Positions 17,290 through 28,928 of a stretch of DNA of 64,000 bases are shown here, in pieces. Within the stretch, counting starts at the first letter, position 1. The number at the start of each line of letters is the position of its first letter. Under the pieces are notes generated by a model. The model made no database searches, was not told the origin of the DNA, and saw only the letters and a program-made list of their open reading frames with translations. The translations under genes were made by a program, and so were the position numbers. The stretch lies in assembly GCA_963792075.1 (NCBI GenBank), contig CAWBUW010000012.1, positions 620,001 through 684,000 of the forward strand. Reading direction: 5' to 3'. Origin of the DNA: CAWBUW01 sp963792075 (GTDB taxonomy: Bacteria > Chloroflexota > Anaerolineae > Anaerolineales > UBA4823).

Positions 17290-17925
17290 TCATCCTCCGT
17301 AAGGGCGGTCAACGCCCATTAAAACGCGTAAGCCAGCGGCAACCGTCCCTAAAGCGACTCCAATCAATAAGCCTCGCACGCCTGCAGCAGCCAGCACAAC
17401 CGAGAGCCAATTGCGCAGCCCACTGAACAGGCTCAGCTCCCCCAAGACATAGATCGGAGCACTACCCAACAAAACAACCACAACCGTCGCCACAAAGATC
17501 AAAGCCATGCCATCCTGGCGACGCTGTAGGAAGCGCACGACTCCCACCACCAGCGTAACTGCCAGCAACGCCAACAAACTGGCTTCCACCGGAATTTGAA
17601 CGTATCGCAGCAGCCATTGAGCGCTGTAGCTCTCTGGTCCCGCGAAGCCCGGCAGTGGCAGCCCGACCACCAGCACAGTAAGCCCAAAAGAGATGATCAA
17701 GAAGAAGCTGTACAGGCCCGCTAATTTCCGAGAGGTGATCTTGCCCCAATGTACAGAAAGCAGGTTAACCACCCCGACAATCAAAGCAAAACCCGCCAGG
17801 ATCACAGCCCAATGCAGCATCGTACTGCTCAGAAAATCCAGACCGGGAACCAGGTACCCCAGCAGGACAGCCGTTGCAGCGCTGATGGCGATAACAGCAT
17901 TAACCACTGAAAATGGCGCTTTCAC
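17290..17925 (-). CDS. Integral membrane protein of MutL operon
   Basis: 211 residues, with six or so hydrophobic helices (for example AVIAISAATAVLLGYLVPGL, AVILAGFALIVGVVNLL, ALIFVATVVVVLLGSAPIYVLGEL). No known domain recognised. Its start overlaps the previous gene by four bases and only three bases separate it from the DWLS-repeat gene. Function unknown. Confidence 0.7.
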   Translation of the reverse strand: MKAPFSVVNAVIAISAATAVLLGYLVPGLDFLSSTMLHWAVILAGFALIVGVVNLLSVHWGKITSRKLAGLYSFFLIISFGLTVLVVGLPLPGFAGPESYSAQWLLRYVQIPVEASLLALLAVTLVVGVVRFLQRRQDGMALIFVATVVVVLLGSAPIYVLGELSLFSGLRNWLSVVLAAAGVRGLLIGVALGTVAAGLRVLMGVDRPYGG

Positions 17926-18683
17926 ATTACCCCCACAAGTTTCAGGAGTGACCCAACCAGGATTGTCAGGATAATAATCCAGCGCAGCGCATCTTGAGCC
18001 CGCAAGCTCGCCGCATGTGCTGGAGCACCGCCCAGGTAGACCCCGCCAGCGTACATCTCTTCGCCGATCAGGGGCTCAGTGGCTGTCGCATAGAGCACTG
18101 CCTGAGCTGCTGGCTGGTCCGACCCAGCAATCACCTCACCGCCGCTGCGTTCAGCCGCTTCTGTCATCAGCGCCACTTCGCTGCCAAAATCTCCTATAAA
18201 AATGTTTGTGGACACCTGTTCATCTGGCAGAGTAGTCATCACCCCGGCCGCGTAGGACAGGGGGCTCAACCCGGTCAGGCGGCCTGCCTTTGGGTCATAC
18301 TGAGTTTCAGAATTGACTGCTTTATAAGCATTGTACAAACCATCTTGTGACAGGATCGATAGTAATCCTTCACCAGAGGTCGCTACAGGCGGGCGATCAC
18401 TGATGGATGCCGCGCGCGTCACTCGCTCCAGCACTGTCAGGCCAGCCAGCGCCGCCCCGCCCTTTGCGCCGATCAGCCCACCGCGGCCGAGCGAAACATG
18501 CAAGCGAGTGCCCGCCTCTACGGCCAGGCCAGCCACCCGGCGCAGCCGGGAAAACGCCGAGATTTCCCGCAGGTTACGGCCAGAGCGCTTCCGGCCGGTG
18601 ATCGAAAAAAACATCACCAGGCCAAAAAAGACCAGGACAAGGACCAGGCCCAGCACACTGCTAATCAAATCACTTAAGTTCAC
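17922..18683 (-). CDS. Membrane protein with DUF6754-like domain
   Basis: 253 residues. Helix 1 (about 8-28) is followed by a basic turn (GRKRSGRN), a soluble middle part (ETGT-type segment RLHVSLGRGGLIGAKGGAALAGL, then TEAAERSGGEVIAGSDQPAAQAVLYATATEPLIGEEMYAGG) and a C-terminal helix (WIIILTILVGSLLKLVG). The middle resembles the DUF6754 family as I remember it; this needs a profile search. It overlaps the genes on both sides by four bases. Confidence 0.65.
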   Translation of the reverse strand: MNLSDLISSVLGLVLVLVFFGLVMFFSITGRKRSGRNLREISAFSRLRRVAGLAVEAGTRLHVSLGRGGLIGAKGGAALAGLTVLERVTRAASISDRPPVATSGEGLLSILSQDGLYNAYKAVNSETQYDPKAGRLTGLSPLSYAAGVMTTLPDEQVSTNIFIGDFGSEVALMTEAAERSGGEVIAGSDQPAAQAVLYATATEPLIGEEMYAGGVYLGGAPAHAASLRAQDALRWIIILTILVGSLLKLVGVM

Positions 18684-18934
18684 CGTGGAGTGCCCTCCCG
18701 TAGATAGGTGACAAAGAATTGGGTTTGTTCTGCATCTTCCAACAAATGCGCCAGGGCCTGAAACTGACCAGAATGGTTCGATGATCCCAATAACGGTTGA
18801 CCCAGATAAACCAACTGTGCAACGATCATATTCAACGGCCCACCTGCTTCGAGTAAAAACGCAACAACGGAACCCAACCCATGCCGGCGCAGGGTATTCA
18901 CCCAGGCCTGCCAGATTTGCTGCTCAGCTTCCAT
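18680..18934 (-). CDS. Small hypothetical protein, first gene of MutL operon
   Basis: 84 residues from the ATG at 18934 (MEAEQQIWQAWVNTLRRHG); an in-frame ATG six codons earlier (18952) is possible. A predicted soluble helical protein with no membrane helix; no family recognised. The stop overlaps the start of the next gene by four bases, which ties it to the operon. Confidence 0.6.
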   Translation of the reverse strand: MEAEQQIWQAWVNTLRRHGLGSVVAFLLEAGGPLNMIVAQLVYLGQPLLGSSNHSGQFQALAHLLEDAEQTQFFVTYLREGTPR

Positions 18935-19044
18935 GTTAAAAGTATAGCACAATTGATGCTAATTCTATATCCTACTTGCAAGAAGGTCAAGCAACCTGTC
19001 TCATTTGCGCAAAAATAATTTCACTTTTAGATGGGTGCTTATTA

Positions 19045-19061
19045 TGACATGTCACAGGTCA
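19045..19061. promoter_or_regulatory. 17-bp dyad, candidate operator upstream of nifJ
   Basis: TGACATGTCACAGGTCA has two 8-base arms that differ at one position around a central C. It lies about 20 bases upstream of the best nifJ -35 box and in the shared gap with the divergent MutL operon. The regulator is unknown. Confidence 0.45.
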
Positions 19062-19080
19062 TTTACATGCCATATATAAC

Positions 19081-19119
19081 TTGTTAAACAGGGCAACACT
19101 CGCTAAACTTAACGTTTAG
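19081..19119 (+). promoter_or_regulatory. Candidate nifJ promoter with overlapping dyad
   Basis: TTGTTA at 19081-19086 and TAAACT at 19104-19109 are 17 bases apart. A dyad CTAAAC/GTTTAG (19103-19119) covers the -10 box, a common place for repressor binding. The leader to the ATG would be about 100 bases. Confidence 0.45.
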
Positions 19120-19216
19120 GAAAAGGCGTACCTTCCTTTCCTCTGGCTTTGATGATCTGGCTATGCCGCCCAGGCATTTCTGCCGAAAAAATTCATTCCA
19201 AATTGGAGTATGTAAT

Positions 19217-22771
<3,555 letters not shown>

Positions 22772-22783
22772 TCGTGCTTATGG

Positions 22784-22819
22784 GGTGATCAGGCAGCACA
22801 TATGCGCTGCCTGATCACC
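22784..22819. terminator. Perfect hairpin between nifJ and DHOD-like gene
   Basis: 14-base arms 22784-22797 and 22806-22819 pair exactly around eight bases. No T-run follows, so it may be a message-stability or attenuation hairpin rather than a full terminator. Confidence 0.55.
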
Positions 22820-22847
22820 ACGTTTCCCGAACAGAAGGAGATCAACG

Positions 22848-23849
22848 ATGGTAGACCTGGCCACAACCTATATGGGCCTGAAGCTAAAGAACCCCCTGGT
22901 TGCTTCGCCTTCACCCCTGACGGAAAAAATCGAAAACATCCGCAAAATGGAAGCCGCAGGCATCTCCGCTGTGGTAATTTACTCCCTTTTCGAAGAGCAG
23001 ATTATCCACGAATCGTTAGAACTGGATCACTTCCTGAGTCACGGCACCGAATCCTTTGCTGAAGCTCTTACTTACTTGCCCAACATGGGTAAATACAGCC
23101 TCGCTCCCGAGGCCTATGTGGAGCACATCCGCAAAGTCAGACAGGCTGTCAGCATCCCGGTGTTCGGCAGCTTGAACGGCGTTTCCAGCGGCGGGTGGAC
23201 CCACTATGCCCAGAAAATCCAGGACGCAGGTGCAGATGCTTTGGAGCTCAACCTTTACTTCCTTCCTAGCGATCTGGCTCTGACCAGCGGCGAGCTGGAA
23301 GACAACTACGTCAAGCTGGTCAGTGATGTACGCTCCCAAATCAGAATCCCGCTGGCAGTTAAGCTCAGTCCCTTCTTCACCACCTTGCCGCACATGGCAA
23401 AGCGACTGGCGGATGCTGGCGCGGACGGCCTGGTGCTGTTCAACCGTTTTTATCAGCCGGACTTCAACCTGAACGAAATGGAAGTGTACCCCAACTTGGT
23501 ACTGAGCAACTCGAACGAGCTGCGCCTGCCGTTGCGTTGGATCGCGATGTTGTACGGTAAGATCAAAGCCGATTTTGCCCTGACCAGTGGAGTACATACC
23601 GCCGAAGACGTTGTCAAAGCCATCCTGGCTGGGGCCAACGTAGCCATGACCACCTCTGCCCTGCTGAAATATGGTGTGAACCATGCAGTTGAAATGGTTG
23701 GCGGCCTGGCAACCTGGATGGAAGAACACGAGTATGAAAATGTGCAGCAAATGCGCGGCGCCATGAGCCAGAAATCTGTTGCCGAGCCGGCCGCTTTCGA
23801 GCGAGCTAATTACATGAAAGTGCTGAATTCCTTCCAGCAGCTTCCCTGA
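22848..23849 (+). CDS. Dihydroorotate dehydrogenase-like protein
   Basis: 333 residues with the flavin-binding TIM-barrel of class 1 dihydroorotate dehydrogenases: TTYMGLKLKNPLVASPSPLTE at the N-terminus, FGSLNGVSSGGW, DALELNLYF, PLAVKLSPFF and GVHTAEDVVKAILAGANVAM. Such genes often stand next to nifJ in anaerobes and are annotated as DHOD-like; a role in pyrimidine synthesis is doubtful because no pyr genes are nearby. The start has AGGAG eight bases upstream. It is co-directional with nifJ, 76 bases behind it, with a hairpin between. Confidence 0.9.
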   Translation: MVDLATTYMGLKLKNPLVASPSPLTEKIENIRKMEAAGISAVVIYSLFEEQIIHESLELDHFLSHGTESFAEALTYLPNMGKYSLAPEAYVEHIRKVRQAVSIPVFGSLNGVSSGGWTHYAQKIQDAGADALELNLYFLPSDLALTSGELEDNYVKLVSDVRSQIRIPLAVKLSPFFTTLPHMAKRLADAGADGLVLFNRFYQPDFNLNEMEVYPNLVLSNSNELRLPLRWIAMLYGKIKADFALTSGVHTAEDVVKAILAGANVAMTTSALLKYGVNHAVEMVGGLATWMEEHEYENVQQMRGAMSQKSVAEPAAFERANYMKVLNSFQQLP

Positions 23850-23884
23850 GTAGAAAGCTGTCCCATCTCCCTCAACAGAACGAA

Positions 23885-23921
23885 CAAAAAAGGGCGACCG
23901 AAACATTCCGGTCGCCCTTTA
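23885..23921. terminator. Bidirectional terminator
   Basis: Arms 23891-23900 and 23909-23918 pair exactly, with an A-run on the left and a T-run on the right. It serves both the DHOD-like gene (+) and infA (-), which converge here. Confidence 0.85.
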
Positions 23922-23953
23922 TCATTCAGATGATTGCGATGCAGGCGAAAGAA

Positions 23954-24208
23954 TTATTCTTCTACGATCTCTCCGCCACCGCCAGATTTGCGGTGCCGGT
24001 AAACGATCCGGCCGCGCGTCAAATCGTAGGGTGACATTTCCACACGCACATGATCGCCTAACAGGATACGAATGTAATACTTGCGCATCTTGCCAGACAG
24101 GTAAGCCAGTACTTCGTGGCCTGTCTCCAGCCGCACTTTAAACTGCGTCGCTGGCAGTGCCTCAACCACGACACCCTCTACCTGGATTTTGTCATCATCT
24201 TTTGCCAT
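23954..24208 (-). CDS. infA: Translation initiation factor IF-1
   Basis: 84 residues, an S1/OB-fold protein that occupies the A site of the small subunit during initiation. Hallmarks: KIQVEGVVVEALPATQFKVRLETGHEVLAYLSGKMRKYYIRI, GDHVRVEMSPYDLTRGRIVYR. The C-terminus is about ten residues longer than typical (KSGGGGEIVEE). The ATG at 24208 gives MAKDDDKIQVEG; the ATG six codons upstream has no sign of use. It follows rpsU by 41 bases and probably shares its leader. Confidence 0.95.
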   Translation of the reverse strand: MAKDDDKIQVEGVVVEALPATQFKVRLETGHEVLAYLSGKMRKYYIRILLGDHVRVEMSPYDLTRGRIVYRHRKSGGGGEIVEE

Positions 24209-24249
24209 GCACACCTTCCTCATCACTCAGCGAACACCACATGGAGAGG

Positions 24250-24447
24250 TTATTCCTCATTCTCATGGGTACGTCGCCGACTGCGGCGAATTGCCTTCTT
24301 CTTCTGGATGCGGCGCAATTCACTCTTTGAAACAAACCAGCGCTTGCGGCGCACGGTGCTCAAAATACCACTCTTAGCTACTTTTTTGCGGAAGCGTTTT
24401 AGCAGTTGATCTTGCAACTCATTTGGACGTAAGGTAACCGTTGCCAC
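24250..24447 (-). CDS. rpsU: Small ribosomal subunit protein bS21
   Basis: 65 residues, highly basic, with TLRPNELQDQLLKRFRKKVAKSG and KRWFVSKSELRRIQKKKA. The GTG at 24447 is chosen because an AGGAGG lies eight bases upstream; the earlier in-frame GTG at 24456 would overlap that ribosome site. It is the first gene of an rpsU-infA pair. Its upstream region holds a strong promoter followed by an intrinsic terminator, which suggests attenuation. Confidence 0.92.
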   Translation of the reverse strand: MATVTLRPNELQDQLLKRFRKKVAKSGILSTVRRKRWFVSKSELRRIQKKKAIRRSRRRTHENEE

Positions 24448-24502
24448 TCTTCTCACCTCCTTTCCTGTCTACATCTCGGGCCCAGCAATAACCCTGAACC
24501 AC

Positions 24503-24538
24503 AAAAAAACTCGGCTGCCGTTCGCGGACTCAGCCGAG
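24503..24538 (-). terminator. Intrinsic terminator in rpsU leader
   Basis: On the minus strand CTCGGCTG pairs with CAGCCGAG, with an inner CCG-CGAA-CGG tetraloop hairpin and a three-base bulge, followed by seven T. A very stable stem. Confidence 0.8.
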
Positions 24539-24638
24539 CCTGAGATGAGCTCTCCATGACCTAACCCAGAATGGCTCAGAATGCACTCTCCATGTACCAT
24601 CCCATCATTGTCAAGAATCCGAGCAAGTCCACGAACGC
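24503..24638 (-). ncRNA. Candidate attenuator leader or ~136-nt sRNA upstream of rpsU
   Basis: A promoter at 24645-24673 would start a transcript near 24638. It meets an intrinsic terminator whose U-run ends at 24503, well before the rpsU start at 24447. Two CATGGAGAG copies and a CTCAG/CTGAG pair that could compete with the terminator stem lie inside. Either a leader that terminates unless needed, or a free small RNA. No known family is recognised. Confidence 0.4.
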
Positions 24639-24644
24639 TCGAGA

Positions 24645-24673
24645 ATTTTACCCCAATCCATGTGGATTGTCAA
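24645..24673 (-). promoter_or_regulatory. Strong promoter of rpsU-infA leader
   Basis: TTGACA (24673-24668) and TAAAAT (24650-24645) on the minus strand are 17 bases apart, close to the vegetative sigma consensus. Confidence 0.75.
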
Positions 24674-24718
24674 TTAATCTTAAATGTTGAGGCTGTCCAA
24701 AATCCCCTGCCCCAGAGC

Positions 24719-25522
24719 TCATTCGTCAAATCCCGGGTCGGGTAGCGTTATATTTTCGGCGCTCCGTCGCACCTGGCGCAAGAAGGAGGGGGTGTTCAAA
24801 CTGCGCTCCAACAAATAGGTGAAATATGCCTGCATGAGCTGCTCTACTTCTCGGTCTACCGCTGAGGTCAGCCGCAAACGCCGCGCTTCGCGGTAACTGC
24901 TGCGCTGCAAATGCCGCAGCAATCGCACCGCTGGCAATGAAATAAACCGCGCCTCGGTCAGCGCTCTGCCACAACCTGGGCACAGCAGGCCGCCCAGGTC
25001 CGCCGAGAAAAACTGGTCTTCAGGCTTGATGTCCTTACCGCAGTTGACACATTGAAACAGATGCGGGCGGAAGCCCGCCAGGTCCAGCAAGCGCACCTCG
25101 TAATACCGCACTGCAAACTCTGGGTCCTCTTCGCTATCCAGGCGGGCCATCGTTTCCACAAGCAGGCGAAAAAGCGGGACATTTTCACCCTCTTCATATG
25201 TAAAGCGGTCCAGCAGCTCAACCACGTAAGCTGCATAGCCCACCCGCACCAGGTCTTCACGCAGGTCTAGAAATGTATCCTGGGCTTCGGCCTGGGTAAT
25301 AATAGGCATATCTCGCCCGGCCGCCAGCAGCAGGCGTACATGGGTGAATGGCTCTAAATGCCCAGCCTTACGCGAGCGCGGCTTACGCACCCCCTTGGCG
25401 ACGGCGCGCAGCTTGCCACTTTCCAGGGTGTACAGCCATACCAGCCGGTCGGCCTCACCCCAATCGGTATGGCGCAACACCACCGCATCTACTTTCAAAG
25501 AACGGTTACGGGTTTGCGGCAT
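24719..25522 (-). CDS. recO: DNA repair protein RecO
   Basis: 267 residues. The N-terminal OB-fold begins with KVDAVVLRHTDWGEADRLVWLYT, followed by AVAKGVRKPRSRKAGHLEPF. A zinc site CVNCGK...CPGCGR lies near residues 158-182. RecO binds ssDNA and SSB and works with RecF and RecR to load RecA; recF lies 20 kb away. The start at 25522 (MPQTRNRSLKVDAVVLR) is nearly adjacent to the rplI promoter of the opposite strand. Confidence 0.95.
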   Translation of the reverse strand: MPQTRNRSLKVDAVVLRHTDWGEADRLVWLYTLESGKLRAVAKGVRKPRSRKAGHLEPFTHVRLLLAAGRDMPIITQAEAQDTFLDLREDLVRVGYAAYVVELLDRFTYEEGENVPLFRLLVETMARLDSEEDPEFAVRYYEVRLLDLAGFRPHLFQCVNCGKDIKPEDQFFSADLGGLLCPGCGRALTEARFISLPAVRLLRHLQRSSYREARRLRLTSAVDREVEQLMQAYFTYLLERSLNTPSFLRQVRRSAENITLPDPGFDE

Positions 25523-25537
25523 ACAACATTATATCAT

Positions 25538-25566
25538 TTGACAGCCCAGCGCCCTTCTGGTACAAT
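25538..25566 (+). promoter_or_regulatory. rplI promoter
   Basis: TTGACA (25538-25543) and TACAAT (25561-25566) are 17 bases apart, 74 bases before the rplI ATG. Confidence 0.75.
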
Positions 25567-25639
25567 CTTGCGGCTCAAAGCGTTGTACCCTTCGCAGCGA
25601 GTAGAAAACCAACCACAATTATAGAAAGGGCTTGAGGAA

Positions 25640-26146
25640 ATGAAAGTTCTGTTATTGAAGGACGTTTATAAACTGGGTCGTGCCGGCGATGTAAAGAAAG
25701 TCGCAGATGGGTACGGCCGTAATTTTTTGCTCCCACAAGGCCTGGCCGTATTGGCCACCTCTGGAGCACTCAAACAGGCTGAGCACATCCGCACACGGGC
25801 CAACGAGCAGCGCACCTTGCTCAACAAAGAAATGGATGCCATTGCATCTCGGATTGACGGGGTTACCATCGCCTTTGCTGCCAAGGCTTCTGAGATCGGT
25901 AAACTCTATGGCTCAGTGACCACACAAATGATCACTGAAGCACTGCTCAAGAAGACCGGCGTTGAAATTCAGCGCCGGCAGATTGACAGCCAGCCACTGC
26001 GCATCCTCGGCAACTTCAAGCTCCCCGTGCGCCTGACCGTGGACCTTATTCCGCATATCAAGGTCATTGTATACCGCGAAGGTGAAGCCATCCCCGCCGA
26101 TGCAGTTCCCGTGGAGGCACCCGCTGCTGAAGCCAGCGCTCAATAG
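25640..26146 (+). CDS. rplI: Large ribosomal subunit protein bL9
   Basis: 168 residues. MKVLLLKDVYKLGRAGDVKKVADGYGRNFLLPQGLA is the classic L9 N-terminal domain; a long central helix and the C-terminal domain (GKLYGSVTTQMI) follow. The tail after about residue 148 is an Ala/Glu/Pro-rich extension not usual in L9. It stands alone with its own promoter and terminator instead of with rpsF, ssb and rpsR. Confidence 0.97.
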   Translation: MKVLLLKDVYKLGRAGDVKKVADGYGRNFLLPQGLAVLATSGALKQAEHIRTRANEQRTLLNKEMDAIASRIDGVTIAFAAKASEIGKLYGSVTTQMITEALLKKTGVEIQRRQIDSQPLRILGNFKLPVRLTVDLIPHIKVIVYREGEAIPADAVPVEAPAAEASAQ

Positions 26147-26168
26147 GCAACTCTTTAATTCTAAAAGA

Positions 26169-26201
26169 TCGGCCCGGAAATTCTCATCCCGGGCCGGTTT
26201 T
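26169..26201 (+). terminator. Terminator after rplI
   Basis: CGGCCCGG pairs with CCGGGCCG (26170-26177, 26189-26196) and TTTT follows. Confidence 0.85.
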
Positions 26202-26349
26202 GTACGTTTTGGTGTGTGTGCGGGCGCTTGTTTCCGCCGGGTGCATGTTGGTTCTAGGGCAGGGGCGTTGGGGGTAGATCGGCCCCAATCTGACATGCAC
26301 CCTTTCCACCAAACACGTACACATCAAAACTGCTGTATAATTTGGGCGC

Positions 26350-27654
26350 ATGGATTCTCCTGACAGCACCCCCACCATAGGCCAGCAACTGCGTTTGGCA
26401 CACGAGGCGCGCCAGATCAGCCTCGCACAGGCTGCCAAGGCAACCCACATCCGTTTGCACTACCTGGAAGCGCTGGAAAACGGCCAGTTTAATTTACTGC
26501 CTTCCCTCACCCAGGGACGAGGTTTCTTGCGCTCCTATGCCCAATATCTTGGCCTGAGCCTTGATACACTGCCCACAACCTTGCCCGGAGAGACCAACGC
26601 ATCACCCTCAGCGCCGGCTGTCCCATCTGCCCGGACAAATCCTCTGCCTTCTGGCGAAGCTGAAATCATTTTCGCAGAGATTGGCGTACAATTGCGTTTG
26701 CAGCGCCAACGCCTGGGGATCTCGCTAGAGGACGTTGAACGGCATACCCATCTCCGCCTGCACAACCTGAATGCTCTCGAACAAGGCCAACTAAAAGCCC
26801 TGCCCTCCCCCGTGCAGGCACGCGGCATGGTCAGCAACTATGCCAGCTTCTTAGGTTTGGATCCGGAGCCGCTGCTGCTGCGCTTCGCCGAGGGCTTGCA
26901 AGCCGATCTTTACACCCGCCAGGCAGCTCGCCCAGAACGCAAGGGGGGTTCATCCCAGGCTGCCCGCCCAGCCGGCTCACTCCGCCGCTTCTTCTCGATC
27001 GATCTAATCGTCGGCGCGCTGCTGGTGATTTTCCTAGCTGTCTTCCTCTCGTGGGGCGCTTTACGCATCTCCAGTGTCCGCTCCAGCCAGACCGCCACGT
27101 CCACAGCCCCATCCATAGCAGATGTACTGGCCCAACCATCCCCAACGGGCACTTTACAGGTTGACACTGGCGTTCCGGTCGGTACCCCGGATTTGGCTCA
27201 AACCCCCGGCCTGGAATCGCTGTCCACATCTTCAGCCGCAGAGACCACTCCACAACCAACCCTGGCAGAGGCCGGCTCCGCGGCTACCCCTACCGCTTTT
27301 ACCATCACCAGCGGGTCTGCTGTACAAGTGAACATTATCGCCCACCAGCGCGCCTGGATGCGCGTCCTGGTAGATGGTGAAATTGGCTTCGAAGGCCGCG
27401 TGACCCCGGGCAGCGCCTATGTTTTCTCTGGCAGTGAGCGCGTGGACGTGCTGACAGGCAACGGGGCTGCCCTGCAAATTTCCTTCAACCAACAAGACCT
27501 GGGTTATCTTGGCATCCTGGGGGAGGTTGCCAGCCGTACTTTTACAGCCGCGGGCGTTCAGACCCCCACTCCAGGGCCAACCGCACCTGCCCTGGCCCAG
27601 CCAACGCCTACCCTCCCAACCGGGCTAGTGTTTCCCACTTCCGTTGTTCCATGA
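26350..27654 (+). CDS. RodZ-like membrane protein with two HTH domains
   Basis: 434 residues. Two Xre-type helix-turn-helix domains of the RodZ kind stand in tandem: GQQLRLAHEARQISLAQAAKATHIRLHYLEALENG (about 9-43) and VQLRLQRQRLGISLEDVERHTHLRLHNLNALEQG (about 113-146). A membrane helix (about 221-240), a Thr/Pro/Ser-rich external linker and a DUF4115 domain (VQVNIIAHQRAWMRVLVDGE, about 325-400) follow. RodZ links MreB to the cell-shape machinery and normally has one HTH. The stop overlaps the next start by four bases. Confidence 0.85.
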   Translation: MDSPDSTPTIGQQLRLAHEARQISLAQAAKATHIRLHYLEALENGQFNLLPSLTQGRGFLRSYAQYLGLSLDTLPTTLPGETNASPSAPAVPSARTNPLPSGEAEIIFAEIGVQLRLQRQRLGISLEDVERHTHLRLHNLNALEQGQLKALPSPVQARGMVSNYASFLGLDPEPLLLRFAEGLQADLYTRQAARPERKGGSSQAARPAGSLRRFFSIDLIVGALLVIFLAVFLSWGALRISSVRSSQTATSTAPSIADVLAQPSPTGTLQVDTGVPVGTPDLAQTPGLESLSTSSAAETTPQPTLAEAGSAATPTAFTITSGSAVQVNIIAHQRAWMRVLVDGEIGFEGRVTPGSAYVFSGSERVDVLTGNGAALQISFNQQDLGYLGILGEVASRTFTAAGVQTPTPGPTAPALAQPTPTLPTGLVFPTSVVP

Positions 27655-28112
27655 CAGTCCGGCTGCGTCCTGCTAACCCTACAGACTCCTGGAATATTCG
27701 CTGGCTGGTCTGGCAATCCAAGATCAACCCGATGGGGCTGGATTGGCAGCGCTTCATCGTGGCCTGCGACCAGGATGGACAGATCATCGGCTGTGGCCAG
27801 GTTAAAACGCATGATAGCGGCGCCGAAGAGCTGGCTTCCATTGCGGTTAAGAAAGCCTGGCAGCGGCAGGGCATCGCTACGGCCATTATCCAGCACCTGC
27901 TGAGTGAACACCCCGACACGTTATACTTGATGTGCCGCTCACAGCTAGGCCCCTTCTACCATCGCTTTAATTTTCGCTCCATCGAAGAGGCCCAAATGCC
28001 TGTGTACTTCCGCCGGATCAGTCGCCTGGTACGCTGGCTGAATTGTTATCGCCCCGGCCGGGAAGGCTTGATGGTAATGAGACGCCCTGGCAACAACGCC
28101 ACCTTGACTTAG
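27651..28112 (+). CDS. GNAT-family acetyltransferase
   Basis: 153 residues. The acetyl-CoA loop appears as ASIAVKKAWQRQGIATAIIQHLL (about 63-85), the Q/RxxGxG/A pattern of GNAT enzymes. The substrate is unknown. ATGA coupling with the RodZ-like gene upstream suggests co-translation. It converges with the phosphatase gene, with five bases between the two stops. Confidence 0.85.
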   Translation: MTVRLRPANPTDSWNIRWLVWQSKINPMGLDWQRFIVACDQDGQIIGCGQVKTHDSGAEELASIAVKKAWQRQGIATAIIQHLLSEHPDTLYLMCRSQLGPFYHRFNFRSIEEAQMPVYFRRISRLVRWLNCYRPGREGLMVMRRPGNNATLT

Positions 28113-28117
28113 CAGAA

Positions 28118-28909
28118 TCACTCACCCAAATCAGGCAGCTTGTAAACAAACCCTTTTCCGCCCATATACAGCCCGCCATCCACGTTGACCGCTAATCCGC
28201 CCGCATACACCAACGGCGAGCGTACTTCACTGCCCCTCCGTCCCAGCAACCGGGCGATCGGGGTGTGCCCATGTACAATGCGCCTTCCCCCAAACCGCTT
28301 GAGCATCTCATAACAACGGGTGACCCCCAACTCATCATCCATAAATGCCTCGCGGGCGTTGAAATCGCGCAGCAACTGTTCGTATGAAGCAGTTTGTTGG
28401 CTGTACAAACAGTCGTGGAAGGTTCTATTGACCTCATTAACGCTGGAACCATAACGCAGGTAGAAAGTGGCGTCGGCATGGATTAGCAAATGATCCTGCA
28501 GAAGCAGCATCCCAGGCAGGTTTGACATCCAGTCAATATGCACCTTTTCCAGGTGTTGTAGATCAGACAGTTGTCCACCGTTGTGCTGCCAATCTTCCAC
28601 GAAAGTCCCCCCTGGTCCACTGGTCAGGCGCTGTTTAAACCGGTAGGCAGCGATGGTTAAGATTTCGTGATTACCCAGCAGCGCCTGTACTTCGCCGCCA
28701 ACCCGCCGCGCTTGCTCCTGCAGCCGCATGGCCAGTTCCAGGCACCCAACGCCATCTGGCCCGCGGTCAAAAAAATCACCAATGAAGATCAGGGTTGCTT
28801 CCCCACCCTGCCATTCCAGGCTGCCATCCACCAGCTCGCTATTCGCCAGCAGTGCGCTCAGTTTTTCCAACTGTCCGTGCAGATCACCGATCACATAGAC
28901 GGACCCCAT
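28118..28909 (-). CDS. PPP-family metallophosphatase
   Basis: 263 residues with the full PPP set: GDLHG (8-12), GDFFDRG (about 44-50), GNHE (about 79-82) and HGHTPIA near residue 220. This family includes bacterial serine/threonine phosphatases and diadenosine tetraphosphatases; the sequence alone does not decide. No signal peptide. A perfect palindrome lies 20 bases upstream of its ATG. Confidence 0.85.
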   Translation of the reverse strand: MGSVYVIGDLHGQLEKLSALLANSELVDGSLEWQGGEATLIFIGDFFDRGPDGVGCLELAMRLQEQARRVGGEVQALLGNHEILTIAAYRFKQRLTSGPGGTFVEDWQHNGGQLSDLQHLEKVHIDWMSNLPGMLLLQDHLLIHADATFYLRYGSSVNEVNRTFHDCLYSQQTASYEQLLRDFNAREAFMDDELGVTRCYEMLKRFGGRRIVHGHTPIARLLGRRGSEVRSPLVYAGGLAVNVDGGLYMGGKGFVYKLPDLGE

Positions 28910-28928
28910 GAGATGCCTCTCTGTTCAA

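Noticed and set aside
24540..24660. tRNA or T-box in the rpsU leader
   Set aside because: No cloverleaf, no CCA-type 3' end and no T-box consensus could be found.
24688..24706. GGCTGTCCAAAA near the recO stop as a third MITE end
   Set aside because: Only about 12 bases match and no partner arm is present.
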